From NCBI GenBank assembly GCA_905479495.1, contig CAJQMR010000052.1, positions 1 through 39,693 on the forward strand: a stretch of 39,693 nt of DNA, given 5' to 3'. The position numbers and the translations under genes are program-made. Source of the stretch: an uncultured Anaerolineae bacterium. GTDB lineage: Bacteria; Chloroflexota; Anaerolineae; Promineifilales; Promineifilaceae. Within the stretch, counting starts at the first letter, position 1. The number at the start of each line of letters is the position of its first letter. Below, piece after piece: positions 37,938 through 39,693 of this stretch. A model generated the notes under the pieces. That model made no database searches. It was not told where the DNA came from and saw only the letters and a list, made by a program, of their open reading frames with translations.

Positions 37938-39693
37938 ATGAATAAAAGAATTTACCCCCTGTTTCTTATTATTGGAGCATTGCTCCTCCTATTGTTAGCT
38001 GCCTGCGGCTCCCCGGATGAGTCTACCGACTCAGCAGACAGTTCTTCTGACAGCAGTGCTGAAACAACCGATACGTCCGAACCCGCAGATGAACCGGAGC
38101 AGGCCGATGAGCCAGCTGATGAAGCAATGGCTGAAGGCGATATTACCATCGGCATGATGGTGATCGCTTCCGTGCCAGCGCTGGAAGTGGTGCAGCAATC
38201 CTTCATCGACACACTGGCCGAAGGTGGCTACGTAGAAGGTGAAAACCTGACCATCATTCGCGGCAACGCCGAAGGCGACATTGCCACCCTGAACACCATC
38301 GCCCAGCAGTTCATCGACGAAGGGGTTGACTTGATCGTGACCACCAGCACTCCGGCTGCTCAGGCGGCGCTCAATGCCACTCAGGATATGCCCACGCCCA
38401 TCCCGATCGTCTTCACGACCGTCACGGACCCCTATGCTGCTGGCATCGCCACCGCCCCCGATGAGCATCCGGCCTGGATGACTGGCTCCCAACTCTACCC
38501 GCCGCTCGAAGCCACTTTCGATACGATGTTTGAGATCAATCCCGACATCTCTGTCATCGGTCATCTCTACAACCCAGCCGAAGCCAACTCCGCTGCCCAA
38601 ACGGCCGCTGTTGAAGAGATTGCCGCCGACCGTGGTCTCACTTTGGAGATTGCCACGGTCAGCAACAGCTCTGAAATCAAAACGGCCGCTGAATCATTAG
38701 CAGCCCGTGGCATCGACATCTTCTACTTCACCCAGGACAGCACGGTTTCTTCCGGTTCGGAAGCGGTCGTGCAGGTTGCCAACGACAACGGTATTCCCAT
38801 CATCACCAACGATATTCCCACCGTGGCCAAGGGTGGCGCTGTAGCTGTGGGTGGCTCTTTGCGGGAAGACGGCCGTCAGGCTGGCGAAATTGCCATTGGT
38901 TTCTTGGACGGCACGCTGGACCTGGCCACCACCGATATCCAGCAGGTGCAGGTTTTTGATTACTTCATCAACCAGGCGGGGGCCGCCGCTCAGGGCATCG
39001 AATTGCCGCAGTCGCTCATCGACCGCGCCATCGACCAAACACCCGCCGGTGAAGGTGAAGAAGCGATGGAAGAAGAAGCCGAAAAAGGTGACTTTACTAT
39101 CGGCATGATGGTGATTGCTTCTGTGCCAGCGCTGGAAGTGGTGCAGCAATCCTTCATCGACACGCTGGCCGAAGGTGGCTACGTAGAAGGCGAAAACCTG
39201 ACCATCATTCGCGGCAACGCCGAAGGCGACATCGCGACCCTGAACACCATTGCCCAGCAGTTCATCGACGAAGGGGTTGACTTGATCGTGACGACCAGCA
39301 CTCCGGCCGCTCAGGCGGCGCTCAATGCCACTCAGGATATGCCCACGCCCATCCCGATCGTCTTCACGACCGTCACGGACCCCTATGCTGCTGGCATCGC
39401 CACCGCTCCCGATGAGCATCCGGCCTGGATGACTGGCTCCCAGCTCTACCCGCCGCTCGAAGCCACTTTCGATACGATGTTTGAGATCAATCCCGACATC
39501 TCTGTCATCGGTCATCTCTACAACCCAGCCGAAGCCAACTCCGCTGCCCAAACGGCCGCTGTTGAAGAGATTGCCGCCGAGCGTGGCCTCACTTTGGAGA
39601 TTGCCACTGTCAGTAACAGCTCTGAAATCAAAACGGCCGCTGAATCATTAGCAGCCCGTGGCATCGACATCTTCTACTTCACCCAGGACAGCA
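37938..39693 (+). CDS. ABC substrate-binding lipoprotein with tandem duplicated domain (partial)
   Basis: An open reading frame of at least 585 codons without stop up to the window edge. The N-terminus has a signal peptide with the lipobox LAAC (Cys near 22) and an acidic Asp/Glu/Ser-rich linker (about 25-65). Then come two copies of an ABC_sub_bind (TrpX-like) domain. Copy one begins at GMMVIASVPALEVV (38151); copy two repeats it at 39102, offset 951 bases. The domain motifs LTIIRGNAEGDIATLNTIAQQFI and VTTSTPAAQAAL recur in each. It belongs with the adjacent permease and ATPase although the gene order is permease-ATPase-binding protein. The start follows AAGGAG. Confidence 0.9.
   Translation, partial: MNKRIYPLFLIIGALLLLLLAACGSPDESTDSADSSSDSSAETTDTSEPADEPEQADEPADEAMAEGDITIGMMVIASVPALEVVQQSFIDTLAEGGYVEGENLTIIRGNAEGDIATLNTIAQQFIDEGVDLIVTTSTPAAQAALNATQDMPTPIPIVFTTVTDPYAAGIATAPDEHPAWMTGSQLYPPLEATFDTMFEINPDISVIGHLYNPAEANSAAQTAAVEEIAADRGLTLEIATVSNSSEIKTAAESLAARGIDIFYFTQDSTVSSGSEAVVQVANDNGIPIITNDIPTVAKGGAVAVGGSLREDGRQAGEIAIGFLDGTLDLATTDIQQVQVFDYFINQAGAAAQGIELPQSLIDRAIDQTPAGEGEEAMEEEAEKGDFTIGMMVIASVPALEVVQQSFIDTLAEGGYVEGENLTIIRGNAEGDIATLNTIAQQFIDEGVDLIVTTSTPAAQAALNATQDMPTPIPIVFTTVTDPYAAGIATAPDEHPAWMTGSQLYPPLEATFDTMFEINPDISVIGHLYNPAEANSAAQTAAVEEIAAERGLTLEIATVSNSSEIKTAAESLAARGIDIFYFTQDS
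38148..39693 (+). repeat. Near-identical direct repeat inside the binding-protein gene
   Basis: 38148-38742 and 39099-39693 align base by base with about 15 differences in 595 (counted by eye). All but one are synonymous; the exception is Asp to Glu. Unit length is 951 bases (317 codons). A third copy could follow outside the window. Confidence 0.92.

Larger units (their letters stand above)
240..38876. repeat. Highly iterated palindrome ACGGCCGT (AACGGCCGTT)
   Basis: About 57 exact copies counted by eye (for example 240, 506, 4471, 9521, 10413, 13019, 22772, 25603, 35169, 37501), nearly all inside genes, plus about 20 near-copies ACGGCCGN. Because it is a palindrome it reads the same on both strands and appears as T-A-V, N-G-R/D-G-R or E-R-P in proteins. 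None falls in 26646-30636. Confidence 0.9.

Noticed and set aside
38031..39551. Long minus-strand reading frames (189 and 284 codons) with near-identical N-termini
   Set aside because: They are antisense to the duplicated binding-protein domains; their similarity merely reflects the DNA duplication, and the plus-strand frame has clear signal peptide and family motifs.
1..39693. CRISPR arrays, tRNA or rRNA genes, transposases
   Set aside because: No regularly spaced direct repeats, cloverleaf-like segments or transposase motifs were seen on either strand.

Overview
The window is bacterial and most likely chromosomal DNA of a Chloroflexota (Anaerolineae-like) organism. This placement is inferred from gene content (F420-type luciferase-like oxidoreductase, HTH-PocR regulators, NrfD/PsrC and Rieske/cytochrome b modules, abundant SDR and acyl-CoA dehydrogenase genes). 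I could not check it against a database. The most obvious genome signature is the palindrome ACGGCCGT, usually inside AACGGCCGTT. I count about 57 exact copies in 39.7 kb, where fewer than one is expected by chance. It resembles the highly iterated palindromes of cyanobacteria.

Layout. 1-5.06 kb: the 3' end of a prolyl oligopeptidase gene, a DMT/EamA exporter, a ferrous-iron uptake operon (feoB, a small Cys-rich protein, feoA) and a luciferase-like oxidoreductase. 5.15-8.57 kb: an ECF sigma factor overlapping a 947-residue fused protein, an anti-sigma zinc finger plus one membrane helix plus two tandem sugar-type solute-binding domains. This looks like a ligand-sensing anti-sigma receptor. 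8.8-13.3 kb: two acyl-CoA dehydrogenases, an SDR and an orphan lipoprotein.

13.7-25.3 kb: a respiratory/sulfur cluster bracketed by two paralogous HTH-PocR regulators. It holds an ArsR regulator, a membrane-anchored triheme protein, two YeeE/YedE sulfur-transporter halves, a PsrABC-like molybdoenzyme, a carboxymuconolactone-decarboxylase-like protein, cytochrome b, a multiheme cytochrome c and a Rieske protein. The second YeeE/YedE half has an in-frame TGA exactly at its conserved Cys, followed by a SECIS-like hairpin, so it is probably a selenoprotein.

25.4-26.3 kb: an SDR. 26.66-30.60 kb: an AT-rich island without the ACGGCCGT motif, delimited by attC-like imperfect hairpins. It holds a two-gene membrane-TPR plus SPFH/flotillin-like pair and a DUF1801 gene, and looks like integron-cassette cargo; the pair is a candidate undescribed system. 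30.7-35.9 kb: a lipoprotein, an amidohydrolase, an acyl-CoA synthetase divergent from a TetR regulator, a MaoC-like hydratase and an SDR, that is, acyl-CoA metabolism. 35.9-39.7 kb: an ABC transporter (permease, ATPase, lipoprotein binding protein) of the TrpXYZ-like type. The binding protein contains two almost identical tandem copies of its domain and runs off the window.

Intergenic spaces are rich in long, nearly perfect inverted repeats belonging to several sequence families. I saw no rRNA, tRNA, CRISPR array or transposase.
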